Assembly (NCBI RefSeq): GCF_000403845.2
Contig: NZ_KE159567.1
Span: 175,081 to 239,080 of the forward strand
DNA from: Eubacterium sp. 14-2
GTDB lineage: Bacteria; Bacillota; Clostridia; Lachnospirales; Lachnospiraceae
DNA: 64,000 nt
Reading direction: 5' to 3'
In this document: piece after piece, positions 17,169 through 26,595 of the stretch
How the letters are laid out: each line of letters starts with the position of its first letter
How positions within the stretch are numbered: position 1 is the first letter of the stretch
Made by a program: the position numbers and the translations under genes
Notes under the pieces: generated by a model
The model's database searches: none
What the model was told of the DNA's origin: nothing
The model's input: only the letters and a program-made list of their open reading frames with translations

Positions 17169-18251
17169 ATGAGCAGGACTGATATTTATGGAACCATAGG
17201 GCCTTCCTGTGGAAATCAGGAAATACTTACGGAAATGTTCCGGCTGGGAATGGATGGGATTCGCCTGAACCTGTCCCACGGGGAGCTGGAGGCGTCCGGA
17301 GAATGGACGGAGATGATAAAAAAGGCTGCTTATGCCGCCGGAAAAAAGCCCGGACTGCTGATAGATCTCCAGGGGCCGGAGCTTCGAATCGGAACGTTTA
17401 AGGAGCCATTTACCCTGACCCAGGGAGCATGGGCGGAACTTGGGGCCGGAGAAGGAGATATTCCTCTGCCGGAGATTTTACTTTCGTCCCTCCCGGACAC
17501 AGCGAAAAAAGAGTCTGCTTTCCCCGGAGGTACCGAGGGAGAATCTGCTGATTTCTGGAAACAGGGGCAGGAAATTCTGTTGGATGACGGTAAAATTCAG
17601 CTTGAACTGGAAGAAGTTACGAAAACCGGTGTCCGCTGTAAGGTTTTGCGGGGCGGTGTTCTGCAGCCCAGAAAAAGTATTGCCCTGCCGGGAGCAGCCC
17701 TGCACCTTTCGACCCTGACGGAAAGCGACAGGCGGAATCTTGCAGCAGCCGTTTCCCATGGCGTTACCGGCGTCATGCTGCCTTTTGTGCGGAATGCAGA
17801 GGATTTAAAAGAGTTAAAACAGGAATTAATAAAAGCGAATGCGCCTGATATAGAAATATTTGCAAAAATAGAGAATATGGAAGGGGTGCGGAATCTGGAA
17901 AATCTTCTGCCCTGGGCGGATGTGATTGTAATTGCCAGGGGAGATCTGGGGAACAGCATGCCTCTGTGGGAGCTTCCCCCGGTTCAGGCCCGGATTGCCG
18001 AAGCGTGCCGCAGAGCCGGAAAACCTTTCCTGGTGGTTACCCAGATGCTTGCCTCCATGGAGGAGCGGGAAATTCCCACCAGAGCGGAAGTGTCTGATAT
18101 TTTCCGGGCGGTGGCAGAAGGGGCCGCAGGAGTAATGGTAACAGGAGAAACGGCAGTGGGCCCATATCCGCTGGAAGTTATCCGCTATCTGTCCAATACG
18201 GTAAGAGAGGCAAAACGGTATTGCAGCGGCGGGGAACCTGTACCGTATTAA
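17169..18251 (+). CDS. Pyruvate kinase-like protein lacking the C-terminal domain
   Basis: This 360-residue protein carries the full pyruvate kinase barrel signature: YGTIGPSC, GIRLNLSHG, LLIDLQGPELRIG, IFAKIENMEG, ARGDLG, VTQMLASM, PTRAEVSDI and TGETAVGPYP. It ends just after the barrel. Normal pyruvate kinases are 470-590 residues with an allosteric C-terminal domain, which is absent. The B-domain insert (about 75-180) is present. It may be a divergent catalytic paralogue rather than the main glycolytic enzyme. The frame can be opened further upstream, but ATG 17169 has a GGGAG site and family-like start. Confidence 0.8.
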   Translation: MSRTDIYGTIGPSCGNQEILTEMFRLGMDGIRLNLSHGELEASGEWTEMIKKAAYAAGKKPGLLIDLQGPELRIGTFKEPFTLTQGAWAELGAGEGDIPLPEILLSSLPDTAKKESAFPGGTEGESADFWKQGQEILLDDGKIQLELEEVTKTGVRCKVLRGGVLQPRKSIALPGAALHLSTLTESDRRNLAAAVSHGVTGVMLPFVRNAEDLKELKQELIKANAPDIEIFAKIENMEGVRNLENLLPWADVIVIARGDLGNSMPLWELPPVQARIAEACRRAGKPFLVVTQMLASMEEREIPTRAEVSDIFRAVAEGAAGVMVTGETAVGPYPLEVIRYLSNTVREAKRYCSGGEPVPY

Positions 18252-19108
18252 CTGGCTTCCCACCTTCCGCTGGCTCCGCAGGGAAGTACCAGCCCGTTGG
18301 AAGAAACCGGGAGGCCGATTTCCTGAGCTTCTGTGATTCCGTGAAAATTTCTTAATTCTGTTCCAAGCATGTATGCAAGTACTGCAGGCTGCAGCCCGGT
18401 AGTATAAGAGTTAATCAGGAAAAATAAAGGCTGATTTGATAAAAGCTGACTGCAGAGTTTTATCAGGGCATGAATATTATCTTCTATTTTCCAGATTTCT
18501 CCTTTGGGGCCTCTGCCATAAGAGGGGGGATCCATAATGACAGCGTCATAGTGGTTGCCTCTGCGGATTTCACGTTCCACAAATTTCACGCAGTCGTCTA
18601 CAATCCAGCGGATGGGAGCTTCAGAAAGTCCGGAGGCGGCAGCATTTTCTTTTGCCCAGGTGACCATGCCTTTGGAAGCATCCACATGGGTAACGCTGGC
18701 TCCCGCAGCGGCGGCCGATAATGTGGCCCCTCCGGTATAGGCAAAAAGATTCAGAACTTTCACAGGGCGCTGTGCATTTCTGATTTTCTCTCCAAACCAG
18801 TCCCAGTTTACAGCCTGCTCCGGGAACAGGCCGGTATGTTTAAAACTGAATGGTTTCAGGTGGAAAGTAAGGGAACCATAATGGAGATCCCACTGCTGAG
18901 GCAGGTCAAAAAATTCCCATTCACCGCCGCCTTTTTTACTGCGGTGATAATGGGCGTTGGGGTGTTTCCAGCCCTGATGATTTTCAGGAGTATCCCATAT
19001 TACCTGGGGGTCCGGCCTTACCAGAAGGTATTTGCCCCAGCGTTCTAATTTTTCTCCTCTGGAACAGTCAATAACTTCATATTCTTTCCATTGATTGGCA
19101 ATCCACAT
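18248..19108 (-). CDS. Class I SAM-dependent methyltransferase (RlmI/RlmK-like)
   Basis: The 286-residue protein has a Rossmann-type motif I (VKVLNLFAYTGGATL), an acidic motif II (VTHVDASKGMV) and motif IV MDPPSYGRG. This combination is typical of 23S rRNA-type methyltransferases of the RlmI/RlmK group. The target base is not known. It converges on the pyruvate kinase-like gene with a 4-bp overlap of stops. An extended -10 (TGCTATAAT, leftward, 19202-19194) lies upstream. Confidence 0.8.
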   Translation of the reverse strand: MWIANQWKEYEVIDCSRGEKLERWGKYLLVRPDPQVIWDTPENHQGWKHPNAHYHRSKKGGGEWEFFDLPQQWDLHYGSLTFHLKPFSFKHTGLFPEQAVNWDWFGEKIRNAQRPVKVLNLFAYTGGATLSAAAAGASVTHVDASKGMVTWAKENAAASGLSEAPIRWIVDDCVKFVEREIRRGNHYDAVIMDPPSYGRGPKGEIWKIEDNIHALIKLCSQLLSNQPLFFLINSYTTGLQPAVLAYMLGTELRNFHGITEAQEIGLPVSSNGLVLPCGASGRWEAS

Positions 19109-19193
19109 ATCACAGGTCCTTTCTTAGTTTTGTATGCAAAATGAAACTATGTTCTGATAAGTACAGAATTCAGGTGTTAAAAGCACCTTGCAT

Positions 19194-19202
19194 ATTATAG
19201 CA
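19194..19202 (-). promoter_or_regulatory. Extended -10 promoter of methyltransferase gene
   Basis: Leftward TGCTATAAT is a consensus extended -10 element; no clear -35 is seen. It is followed in the leader by a small hairpin (AGGTG ... CACCT). The 307-bp gap 19109-19415 otherwise contains only the lgt promoter candidate. Confidence 0.45.
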
Positions 19203-19364
19203 CATTAATTTGGAAATGTTTAGTGATTTTGCAGTTTATCTGAATCCGTATTTTTAAACTGTTACAATGAAAATCGGGAACCAGGAAGATGTGTTTGCAA
19301 ACTATGTATAAACAGAAACTGGCAGGTCTGGTACAATAAAAATGGTTCACAGAAACGGAGAAGT

Positions 19365-19393
19365 TTGTTACAATAGACTGAGGATTGTACAAC
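19365..19393 (+). promoter_or_regulatory. Candidate promoter of lgt
   Basis: TTGTTA (19365-19370), 17 bp, TACAAC (19388-19393). Moderate match, 22 bp before the start codon. Confidence 0.4.
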
Positions 19394-19415
19394 AAATGGA
19401 AAACTGGAGGAAATT

Positions 19416-20189
19416 ATGATTAATGATATTCACATTGGCCCCCTGACCATACATCTGTATGGCGTTATGGTGGCAATCGGTTACATGAGCGCACTGCTCA
19501 TCAGCGAAAGACGTGCTAAAAAGCAGGGACTGAACCCGGATATTCTGTTTGGAATTTTCTGGTGTGCAGTGCTGGGGGGAGCAGCGGGCAGTAAACTTCT
19601 ATATTATACCGTGAGTTTTCAGGATATTTTGAAGGACCCTTCTATTCTGTGGAATTTTCAGAATGGATGGGTGGTGTATGGAGGAATAATCGGCGGGGTG
19701 GCAGCCGGCTGGGGCTATTGCCGCTATAAAAAAGCAGATTTTCTGTCTTATCTGGATCTGGTGCTGCCGGCGGTGGCTTTTGCACAGGGCTGCGGGCGAA
19801 TTGGCTGCTTTTTTGCCGGGTGCTGTTACGGAAGGGAGACAGATTCGGCATTCAGTATTCAATACTGGCAGTCAGATTATGCGCCAAATGGTGTGAAACT
19901 GATTCCCACCCAGATTTATTCCAGTATTGGTGATTTTGCCATGGCGTTTCTTCTGATGGCATATGCGAAAAGGAACCCCCAAAAAGGAAAGGTGTCGGCT
20001 GTTTACTGTATTCTTTACAGTATCGGAAGATTTATCATAGAAATGCTGCGAAATGATTACCGGGGAACCTTTGGATTTCTGTCTACGTCCCAGCTGATTT
20101 CTGTTTTCATTCTGATTTTGGGAATTGGAATGTTTCTGTGGACGGGAAAACATTCCGGAAAGGATGAAGAGGAATGGACCGGGATTTAA
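19416..20189 (+). CDS. lgt: Prolipoprotein diacylglyceryl transferase
   Basis: The 257-residue integral membrane enzyme transfers diacylglycerol from phosphatidylglycerol to the lipobox Cys of prolipoproteins. The Lgt signature region appears as GCGRIGCFFAGCCYGRETD, with the essential Arg and Gly residues. It has about seven membrane segments. GGAGG precedes the ATG. The next gene overlaps its end by 16 bp. Confidence 0.95.
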   Translation: MINDIHIGPLTIHLYGVMVAIGYMSALLISERRAKKQGLNPDILFGIFWCAVLGGAAGSKLLYYTVSFQDILKDPSILWNFQNGWVVYGGIIGGVAAGWGYCRYKKADFLSYLDLVLPAVAFAQGCGRIGCFFAGCCYGRETDSAFSIQYWQSDYAPNGVKLIPTQIYSSIGDFAMAFLLMAYAKRNPQKGKVSAVYCILYSIGRFIIEMLRNDYRGTFGFLSTSQLISVFILILGIGMFLWTGKHSGKDEEEWTGI

Positions 20190-21511
20190 CCAGAGGGCCC
20201 ATTATGGCCTCCATGCTGAAATTTGCGGTTCCCATGATTCTTGGGAATCTGCTGCAGCAATGCTATAATGTGGCCGATACGCTGATTGTGGGAAAATTTC
20301 TGGGAAGCAATGCTCTGGCGGCTGTGGGATCTGCCTTTACGCTGATGACCTTTCTGACGTCCGTACTCCTGGGACTCTGCATGGGAAGCGGCGCAGTGTT
20401 TTCCATCCGTTTTGGCCGGCGGGATGAACAGGGACTTGCGGAGAGTATCCGCGGGTCTTTTGTATTAATAGGAACACTGACAGTTCTGCTGAATCTGGCC
20501 GCTTTTGCCTGCCTGGATGGAATCCGTGTCTTTCTTCAGGTGCCAGAAGAGGTGTGGGGTTATATGCGGGAATATCTGGCTGTTATTTTCTGGGGAATTA
20601 CAGCCACATTTCTCTATAATTATATTGCCTCTTTTCTGCGCGCAGTGGGAAATTCTGTGGTACCGCTGGTATTTCTGGCTGCTTCTTCTGTGCTGAATAT
20701 CCTGCTTGATTTGTGGTTTGTGCTGGAGCTTGGACAGGGAGTGGCAGGTGCAGCCAGAGCCACGGTGATTTCCCAGTATATTTCCGGTGTGGGAATTGTG
20801 ATATACGGGATGGGGCGCTGTCCTCAGCTTCGGGCTGTCCGGAGATTCTGGCAGATTCCTCCGGAATGCGTCAGGGAAATTGCGGGATTCTCCATACTGA
20901 CCTGTGTGCAGCAGTCCGTGATGAATCTTGGGATTCTCATGGTACAGGGGCTGGTGAACAGTTTTGGTCCTGCCATTATGGCAGCCTTTGCGGCGGCAGT
21001 GAAAATTGACGCCTTTGCCTATATGCCGGTACAGGATTTCGGCAATGCATGTTCCACATTTCTTGCTCAGAATTATGGGGCCAGGAAGGAAGAACGCATC
21101 CGGAAAGGACTGAAAGGAGCGCTGCTTACATCCATGGCCTTTTGCATTGTGGTTTCAGCCCTTGTCTGGGTATTCGCCCGGCCGCTGATGACGCTGTTTG
21201 TGGACTCGTCGGAAACAGAAGTGATAATGGAAGGGGTGCGGTACCTGCGGATTGAAGGCGCTTTCTACTGCGGAATCGGCTGCCTGTTTCTGCTGTATGG
21301 TCTGTACCGGGCATTGGGCAGGCCTGGCATGTCTGTAGTGCTCACGGTAATTTCCCTTGGTACACGGGTGGTACTGGCCTATGTGCTCTCAGCAGTACCG
21401 GCCTTTGGGGTGACGGGAATCTGGTGGTCCGTTCCCATTGGATGGTTTCTGGCGGATGCAGTGGGACTGATTTATTACAGAAAAAAGGACACATGGAAAA
21501 CAGTGGCCTGA
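20174..21511 (+). CDS. MATE-family multidrug/cation antiporter
   Basis: The 445-residue protein has about 12 membrane segments. The start MDRDLTRGPIMASMLKFAVP and the phrase QQCYNVADTLIVGKFLGSNA are typical of the MATE (DinF/NorM-like) family in Firmicutes. It probably exports cationic compounds by Na+ or H+ exchange. Overlap with lgt suggests cotranslation, though no functional link is evident. Confidence 0.9.
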   Translation: MDRDLTRGPIMASMLKFAVPMILGNLLQQCYNVADTLIVGKFLGSNALAAVGSAFTLMTFLTSVLLGLCMGSGAVFSIRFGRRDEQGLAESIRGSFVLIGTLTVLLNLAAFACLDGIRVFLQVPEEVWGYMREYLAVIFWGITATFLYNYIASFLRAVGNSVVPLVFLAASSVLNILLDLWFVLELGQGVAGAARATVISQYISGVGIVIYGMGRCPQLRAVRRFWQIPPECVREIAGFSILTCVQQSVMNLGILMVQGLVNSFGPAIMAAFAAAVKIDAFAYMPVQDFGNACSTFLAQNYGARKEERIRKGLKGALLTSMAFCIVVSALVWVFARPLMTLFVDSSETEVIMEGVRYLRIEGAFYCGIGCLFLLYGLYRALGRPGMSVVLTVISLGTRVVLAYVLSAVPAFGVTGIWWSVPIGWFLADAVGLIYYRKKDTWKTVA

Positions 21512-21575
21512 TTCTTTCCGCCTGCCGATATAACTGTAAGAACCATGTTGTGTCAGTCAGACGGGAGGAATGAGC

Positions 21576-22235
21576 ATGAACATTAATATAAACAGGACGA
21601 ATTCGGATTCAGGAGCAGCAAAAAGAAAAAACGGTGATTTACTGGTAGATATCAATCAGGTAATACGCAATCTGACCGGAGTGGAAACAGATGATACTAA
21701 AAAATCACTCCTGCAGAAGCTGCTGGAGCCTGAGGAAGTGGAAGAAGGGGAACGTGACACCAGAAAGGCCCTGCAGATTGCAAAAAAGATTGCCAGAGGA
21801 GAGTCCGTAACGCCGCAGGAGCGGGAACTGCTGCGGCGGGTGAATCCACAGCTTGCACAGATGGCGGAACTTGCCCGGAAAGAAGGGGAGAGGATAAAAC
21901 ATGCCCTTCAGCAGGCTTCCTCCAAAGAAGAACAGCAGACTATTGTGCAGCAGGCATATCAGCAGGTTGCAGAAGTGACGAAGAAAAATCCCCAGTTTGG
22001 AGAGCTGCTGGGAGAAGCTGTGAAAGCGGCCATTAAGGATGCAAAAGAAGATCCCCGGTTTATGAATAAGCCGGAAGTGGAGCAGGCTAAGGAAAATCCC
22101 GGGCAGCCCATGGAAGCGGATAATAATTTTCATCCGGAGAAGAAGCTGCCGGAGTCAGCAGAGGACAGACAGGAAGAGGTTCTGCAGCAGTTTTATCCGG
22201 AAGAACGGGTTTCTGTGATGGACTGCAAAGGGTAA
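21576..22235 (+). CDS. Hypothetical Gln/Glu-rich protein
   Basis: No family recognised. This soluble protein of about 219 residues begins MNININRTNSDSGAAKRKN, is predicted largely helical and is rich in Glu, Gln and Lys, with no signal peptide. It has one probable unit with weak internal coil character (residues 70-150). ATG 21576 has GGAGG at 8 bp, better than ATG 21570. It stands alone between the MATE gene and a two-component system. Confidence 0.65.
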   Translation: MNININRTNSDSGAAKRKNGDLLVDINQVIRNLTGVETDDTKKSLLQKLLEPEEVEEGERDTRKALQIAKKIARGESVTPQERELLRRVNPQLAQMAELARKEGERIKHALQQASSKEEQQTIVQQAYQQVAEVTKKNPQFGELLGEAVKAAIKDAKEDPRFMNKPEVEQAKENPGQPMEADNNFHPEKKLPESAEDRQEEVLQQFYPEERVSVMDCKG

Positions 22236-22376
22236 TACCAACAGGCGGTTCCGGCCTTTCAAAGGTTCAGGTGAAATTGAGAAAACTGTCATAATGGATG
22301 AACTTCCGAAAAGATGGACAAATGGAAATCCTGGATTGCCGGGATTGTGAGAAGTTGCAGGAGGTAAAAAAGGATT

Positions 22377-23753
22377 ATGAGTTTTTGGGGACTTTTCTGC
22401 GGTAATGCCTTTGGTTTGACAATAAGCGTGCTGTTTATGTTCTGGATCTCCATGTTGCTTTTGGAGCGAAAACCATATCAGATAAAAGAGCGCAAAGTGA
22501 AAATAATTGCTTTTACTCTGTTATTTATCTGTGTATGGGCATTGGCAGGGACCGTTTTTTATGAAGCGGGTATCTTTAGATGGAGGTATAATGCAGGACA
22601 AATCCTGTTTACCTATATGGGAATGACAGGAGCAATGTTTTATTTATATTTTCTCTATCGGGAAAATCTGCTGGCCTGTTGGATTTCGGCTGTTTTTTTA
22701 GAAATGTTGGAATCTTTTGCGGTACACATAGGAGTTTTATTTTCACCTGATATGGTTTTTCATCTGGATATTTTGGGAGAACGGTTAATATATTATTTTT
22801 TTCTGTATGTATTAACACCGCTCATAGAGGTTATCTGGGTGTTGCTTCTTTATAAAACCGGAGTTGGGAAAATGTTCCGGCTGTGGATGGAACGGAAAGA
22901 ATCGAAAAAGCTAAGTATTATTTTTATCAGCTTATACCCGATTTTGTCTGAAATACTTTATTTTATGGTGCAAATGGGAGAACGGGTTGGTAACGATAAT
23001 GCAGTGGTTTCTCTGTTATATCTGCTGATTGTTTTTATTATTTTTGGTTATGCAGGGCGTCAGGAAATGCAAAAGAAGCAAATTCAGACTCAGCAGATTA
23101 GTATGCAGCAGCAAAATGCTTATATTGAGAGTCTGGAAAAACTGCAGAATGAAATGCGAAGATTCCGTCATGATTATAAAAATATGATGTCTGGCATGTA
23201 CCTTCAGGCAAAAGAGGGAAATATGGAAGCAGTGCAGAATTTTATCCAGGATATGACAAGTGATTTTGATTATCAGGTGGGGGAACAGATACGAAGATTG
23301 ACACAGCTTGGAAATATCCATATGCCTGAGGTAAAAGGGCTGCTGTTAGGGAAAATGGAAAAAATGCGCCAGGAGCAGATTTCCTGTGAACTGGAAGTAT
23401 TGCGTCCATTTGAAAGAACACGGCTGAGAACCACTGACCTGTGCAGATGCCTGGGGATACTGATTGACAATGCTATTGATGAAGTACAGGGGAAAAAAGG
23501 AAAGAAGCCAAAACCGCAGGTACATATTATGATTAGCAGACAGGAAGAATGCACAACATTTCAGGTAAGAAATCCATTGTATTCAAACGTTGATTTTCAC
23601 AAAATCTGGCAGCAGGGTTATTCTACCAGAGGGGCGGACAGAGGAATTGGCCTTGCAAGTTATAAAAATATTTTACAACATTATGAAAATGTCTTCTCTC
23701 TGACAACAGTAAGGGATGGCTATTTTATTCAGGAGTTAAAGATACAGGAATAA
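22377..23753 (+). CDS. AgrC-like sensor histidine kinase
   Basis: The 458-residue protein has six or seven N-terminal membrane segments (1-215), a coiled linker rich in Gln, the phospho-acceptor motif RRFRHDYKNMM, N-box LGILIDNAIDEV and G-box RGIGLASYKNIL. This is the HPK10/GHKL layout of peptide-sensing kinases such as AgrC. No AgrB or AgrD gene lies nearby, so the signal is unknown. It is paired with the LytTR regulator 28 bp downstream. Confidence 0.9.
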   Translation: MSFWGLFCGNAFGLTISVLFMFWISMLLLERKPYQIKERKVKIIAFTLLFICVWALAGTVFYEAGIFRWRYNAGQILFTYMGMTGAMFYLYFLYRENLLACWISAVFLEMLESFAVHIGVLFSPDMVFHLDILGERLIYYFFLYVLTPLIEVIWVLLLYKTGVGKMFRLWMERKESKKLSIIFISLYPILSEILYFMVQMGERVGNDNAVVSLLYLLIVFIIFGYAGRQEMQKKQIQTQQISMQQQNAYIESLEKLQNEMRRFRHDYKNMMSGMYLQAKEGNMEAVQNFIQDMTSDFDYQVGEQIRRLTQLGNIHMPEVKGLLLGKMEKMRQEQISCELEVLRPFERTRLRTTDLCRCLGILIDNAIDEVQGKKGKKPKPQVHIMISRQEECTTFQVRNPLYSNVDFHKIWQQGYSTRGADRGIGLASYKNILQHYENVFSLTTVRDGYFIQELKIQE

Positions 23754-23781
23754 GAAGTGTGAAAAGTTGTGGAGGAAAAAT

Positions 23782-24516
23782 ATGCTTCCGGTTTATATTT
23801 GTGAAGATGATGGGATGATACTCGCTGCACAGAGAGAGTTTTTGGAAAAACAGATTATGATCGAAGGTTATGATATGCAGATTGCTCTGTGCAGCAGGCA
23901 TCCCCAGGAAATTATTGAAGCGGTGGCAGCGCATCCAAAGAGAGGGATTTATTTTCTGGATGTGGAGCTTAAGGATGAGTCGATGGATGGATTTATGCTG
24001 GGACAACAGATTCGAAAGTTTGATACCAGAGGCTTTCTGATCTATGTGACTTCCTTTCCGGATCTGGCATTTGAGACATTTCGTTATCACCTGGAAGCGC
24101 TGGACTATATAGTAAAGGGCAATACTGAAAAAATGCTGGCTGGAATGCACAAAAACCTTGCGATTATTACGGAGCGGATGTGTAAGGAGCAGGGAGAGCA
24201 AAAGGAATACTTTACGGTAAAGGTGCTGGATATTGTCAGGCATATTCCGGTGGATGAAATTATGTTCTTTGAAACGAGTGTCCGTACACACAGAATAGAA
24301 CTTCATGGGAAGAATGAATGTATTGATTTTATTGGCAGTATACAGGAGCTGCAGGAGCAGTTCGGGGAGTATTTTTTAAGGGTTCACAGGTCATATCTGG
24401 TGAATGTAAATAAGATTCAGGAGTTAGATTTAAAACATCGGGAAATTCTTATGGAGAACGGAGAAAAATGTCTGTTTTCCAAAAGTATGAAAGGGGAGTT
24501 GCTGAGCAGAATTTAG
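23782..24516 (+). CDS. AgrA-like LytTR response regulator
   Basis: The 244-residue protein has a receiver domain (PVYICEDDGMILAAQREFLE; phospho-Asp in YFLDVEL) and a C-terminal LytTR DNA-binding domain (FFETSVRTHRIELHGK; FLRVHRSYLVNVNKI). ATG 23782 follows GGAGG; a TTG-opened extension is unlikely. It is the partner of the AgrC-like kinase and probably regulates the ABC transporter downstream. Confidence 0.9.
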   Translation: MLPVYICEDDGMILAAQREFLEKQIMIEGYDMQIALCSRHPQEIIEAVAAHPKRGIYFLDVELKDESMDGFMLGQQIRKFDTRGFLIYVTSFPDLAFETFRYHLEALDYIVKGNTEKMLAGMHKNLAIITERMCKEQGEQKEYFTVKVLDIVRHIPVDEIMFFETSVRTHRIELHGKNECIDFIGSIQELQEQFGEYFLRVHRSYLVNVNKIQELDLKHREILMENGEKCLFSKSMKGELLSRI

Positions 24517-24675
24517 CTGACAGCGTTTGACAGGCCGTTTCAGGCAGTATGGCATATCATTCAGGCAGAACTCGGCAAAAAGGTGATAAAACATGATACG
24601 ATACTTCCATCATAATTACTCTGGAACAGAAAACAGGGCAATTATAAAGAAAATATTCAGAAAGAGGGTTATGTT

Positions 24676-25542
24676 ATGGAACAAAATGTATTACTGGATT
24701 TATCACATATTTCCAAACGCTATAAGACGGAACTGGCGCTTAAGGATATCAATATTACCCTTCATAAAGGTGAAATTCTGGGATTTTTAGGGCCGTCGGG
24801 CGCCGGAAAAACTACCACGATTAAAATAATCACAGGACAGTTAAGACAGACGTCCGGAGAGGCGAAAATTCTTGATACGGATACGGTTAATATTGATGAA
24901 TCAATTTATGAAAAAATCGGCGTGGTTTCTGATCAGAGCGGAATTTATGAGAAAATGACAGTATGGCAGAATTTAAGTATGTTTGCAAAAATATGGCGTG
25001 TTCCCAGGGGAAGAGTGGAGGAAGTCTTACATCAGGTGGAATTGTATGAACATCGGAAAAAGCTGGCAGGTAAACTTTCCAGAGGGCAGACGCAGAGACT
25101 TGTTCTGGCCAGGGCAGTGCTTCATAAGCCAAGAATTTTATTTCTGGATGAGCCCACAAGCGGATTAGATCCATCGACTGCGGTAGCTGTTCATAAAATG
25201 TTGCTGGGACTGAAAAAAGAAGGTATGTCAATTTTTCTGACCACACATAATATGGAAGAAGCCACAAAACTTTGTGACAGAGTTGCACTTTTATATCAGG
25301 GGAAAATTGTCGAGTGCGGCTCGCCCAAAGAACTTTGCCTGAAATATAATCAAAATAAAAAATATCATCTGCTTTTGAATAATCAGGAAGAAGTCATCTT
25401 AGAGCAGAGTCCTCAAAATATTGCAAAAATTTCAGAATGGATGCAGAGAGATGAAATACAGTGTATTCATTCCTGTGAGCCAACACTGGAACGTGTATTT
25501 TTACAGGTAACAGGGGCATCCCTTGGATTAGCCAGTATGTGA
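24676..25542 (+). CDS. ABC transporter ATP-binding protein
   Basis: The 288-residue ATPase has Walker A GPSGAGKTTT, signature LSRGQTQR (a variant of LSGGQ), Walker B RILFLDEPTSG and the H-loop TTHNMEEA. The layout matches CcmA-type ATPases used with ABC-2 permeases, often for peptide export or immunity. It lies 160 bp after an Agr-like two-component system and 13 bp before its permease. Confidence 0.92.
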   Translation: MEQNVLLDLSHISKRYKTELALKDINITLHKGEILGFLGPSGAGKTTTIKIITGQLRQTSGEAKILDTDTVNIDESIYEKIGVVSDQSGIYEKMTVWQNLSMFAKIWRVPRGRVEEVLHQVELYEHRKKLAGKLSRGQTQRLVLARAVLHKPRILFLDEPTSGLDPSTAVAVHKMLLGLKKEGMSIFLTTHNMEEATKLCDRVALLYQGKIVECGSPKELCLKYNQNKKYHLLLNNQEEVILEQSPQNIAKISEWMQRDEIQCIHSCEPTLERVFLQVTGASLGLASM

Positions 25543-25555
25543 GAGGAGTTTTAAG

Positions 25556-26296
25556 ATGAATAATATCAATAAATTAGCAGCAGTTGCACAGATTAAATGG
25601 ATTTGTATCAGCCGCAATACGGCGATTATGATTGGGCCCCTTCTGACTGTGGCCATGGTATGGATGTTCAAAATTTTATATGGCATCAATTCAGGAGGTG
25701 AGTTATCACCGGTTCTGGTGTCTTTGATCCTGAGTCTGGGAATTTCCCTTAATTTGTGTATGGACGGATTCCTGATGGTAGGAACTGCCATAGCAGAAGA
25801 GAAAGAGAAACATACGTTACGGGTTTTAATGACGTCATCGGTCACGGGAATGCAGTATTTTATCGGAAGTATTCTGTTTCCGTTTGTGTTGATGAACATA
25901 ATCAATATTGTGGTATTGGTGATTAGTGGTATTTCCATGAGCCAGGTATCGGTTGCGGTTTTCTTACTGGTCAGTGCAGCAGCCTCCCTGATCAGCTGCG
26001 TAATGGGAATGATTGTCGGTCTCTGCGCCAAAAATCAGATGAATGCAAATCTGATTTCCTATCCATTGATGATCGTGTTTATGATGATTCCAATGTTTGG
26101 AAATCTTTCCGAAAAATTGCACCATATCTCAGGATTTTTGTTTACCGGGGTGCTGACAGAGATTGCAAATGGGTTTGCAGAGGGAATGCCATACACGTTA
26201 AAACCGCTGGATATCGCAGTGCTTGTGGGAGAATTGATCATCAGCATTCTTGTATTTTTAATACTTTATCGAAGAAATGGATATGAAAAAGACTGA
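25556..26296 (+). CDS. ABC-2 type transporter permease
   Basis: The 246-residue protein has six likely membrane segments and the motif EEKEKHTLRVLMTSSVTGMQ, typical of ABC-2 permeases after the second segment. It forms an exporter with the preceding ATPase. The substrate is unknown; context suggests a peptide or lipid stress response under the AgrC/AgrA-like pair. Confidence 0.85.
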   Translation: MNNINKLAAVAQIKWICISRNTAIMIGPLLTVAMVWMFKILYGINSGGELSPVLVSLILSLGISLNLCMDGFLMVGTAIAEEKEKHTLRVLMTSSVTGMQYFIGSILFPFVLMNIINIVVLVISGISMSQVSVAVFLLVSAAASLISCVMGMIVGLCAKNQMNANLISYPLMIVFMMIPMFGNLSEKLHHISGFLFTGVLTEIANGFAEGMPYTLKPLDIAVLVGELIISILVFLILYRRNGYEKD

Positions 26297-26560
26297 TACG
26301 GTTCAGACAGGGTGATTTCAGGTCAGTGATATGCCATAATGGCTGTGTTGTCTGACCTGCACCCGGCAACGGGAGGAAGTGTTTTACAAAAATCACGAGT
26401 AAGTTTTATATACAATACGAATGCACCCGAATTTTTCCTCCTGTACTAAACTTTCGGATATGCTATATCATAAACAGAAAAGGGAAAGCCACAGAAGCGG
26501 CTCTGCCTCGAATTGCGAATCACCCTTATCACCCCTTTACAAAATACAGGAAAAAAATAC

Positions 26561-26589
26561 TTGCAATATGGATAAATTTGTTTTATAAT
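26561..26589 (+). promoter_or_regulatory. Promoter of the S10 ribosomal operon
   Basis: TTGCAA (26561-26566), 17-bp spacer and perfect TATAAT (26584-26589), within an AT-rich stretch. The stretch 26297-26560 before it holds a weak hairpin (CAGGTCAG ... CTGACCTG, near 26320-26360) and no gene I can support. Confidence 0.8.
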
Positions 26590-26595
26590 AATACG

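Noticed and set aside
24836-24852. ACAGTTAAG, identical to the AgrA-type LytTR box
   Set aside because: It lies inside the ABC ATPase coding region, and a partner repeat at the expected spacing is missing; likely chance.
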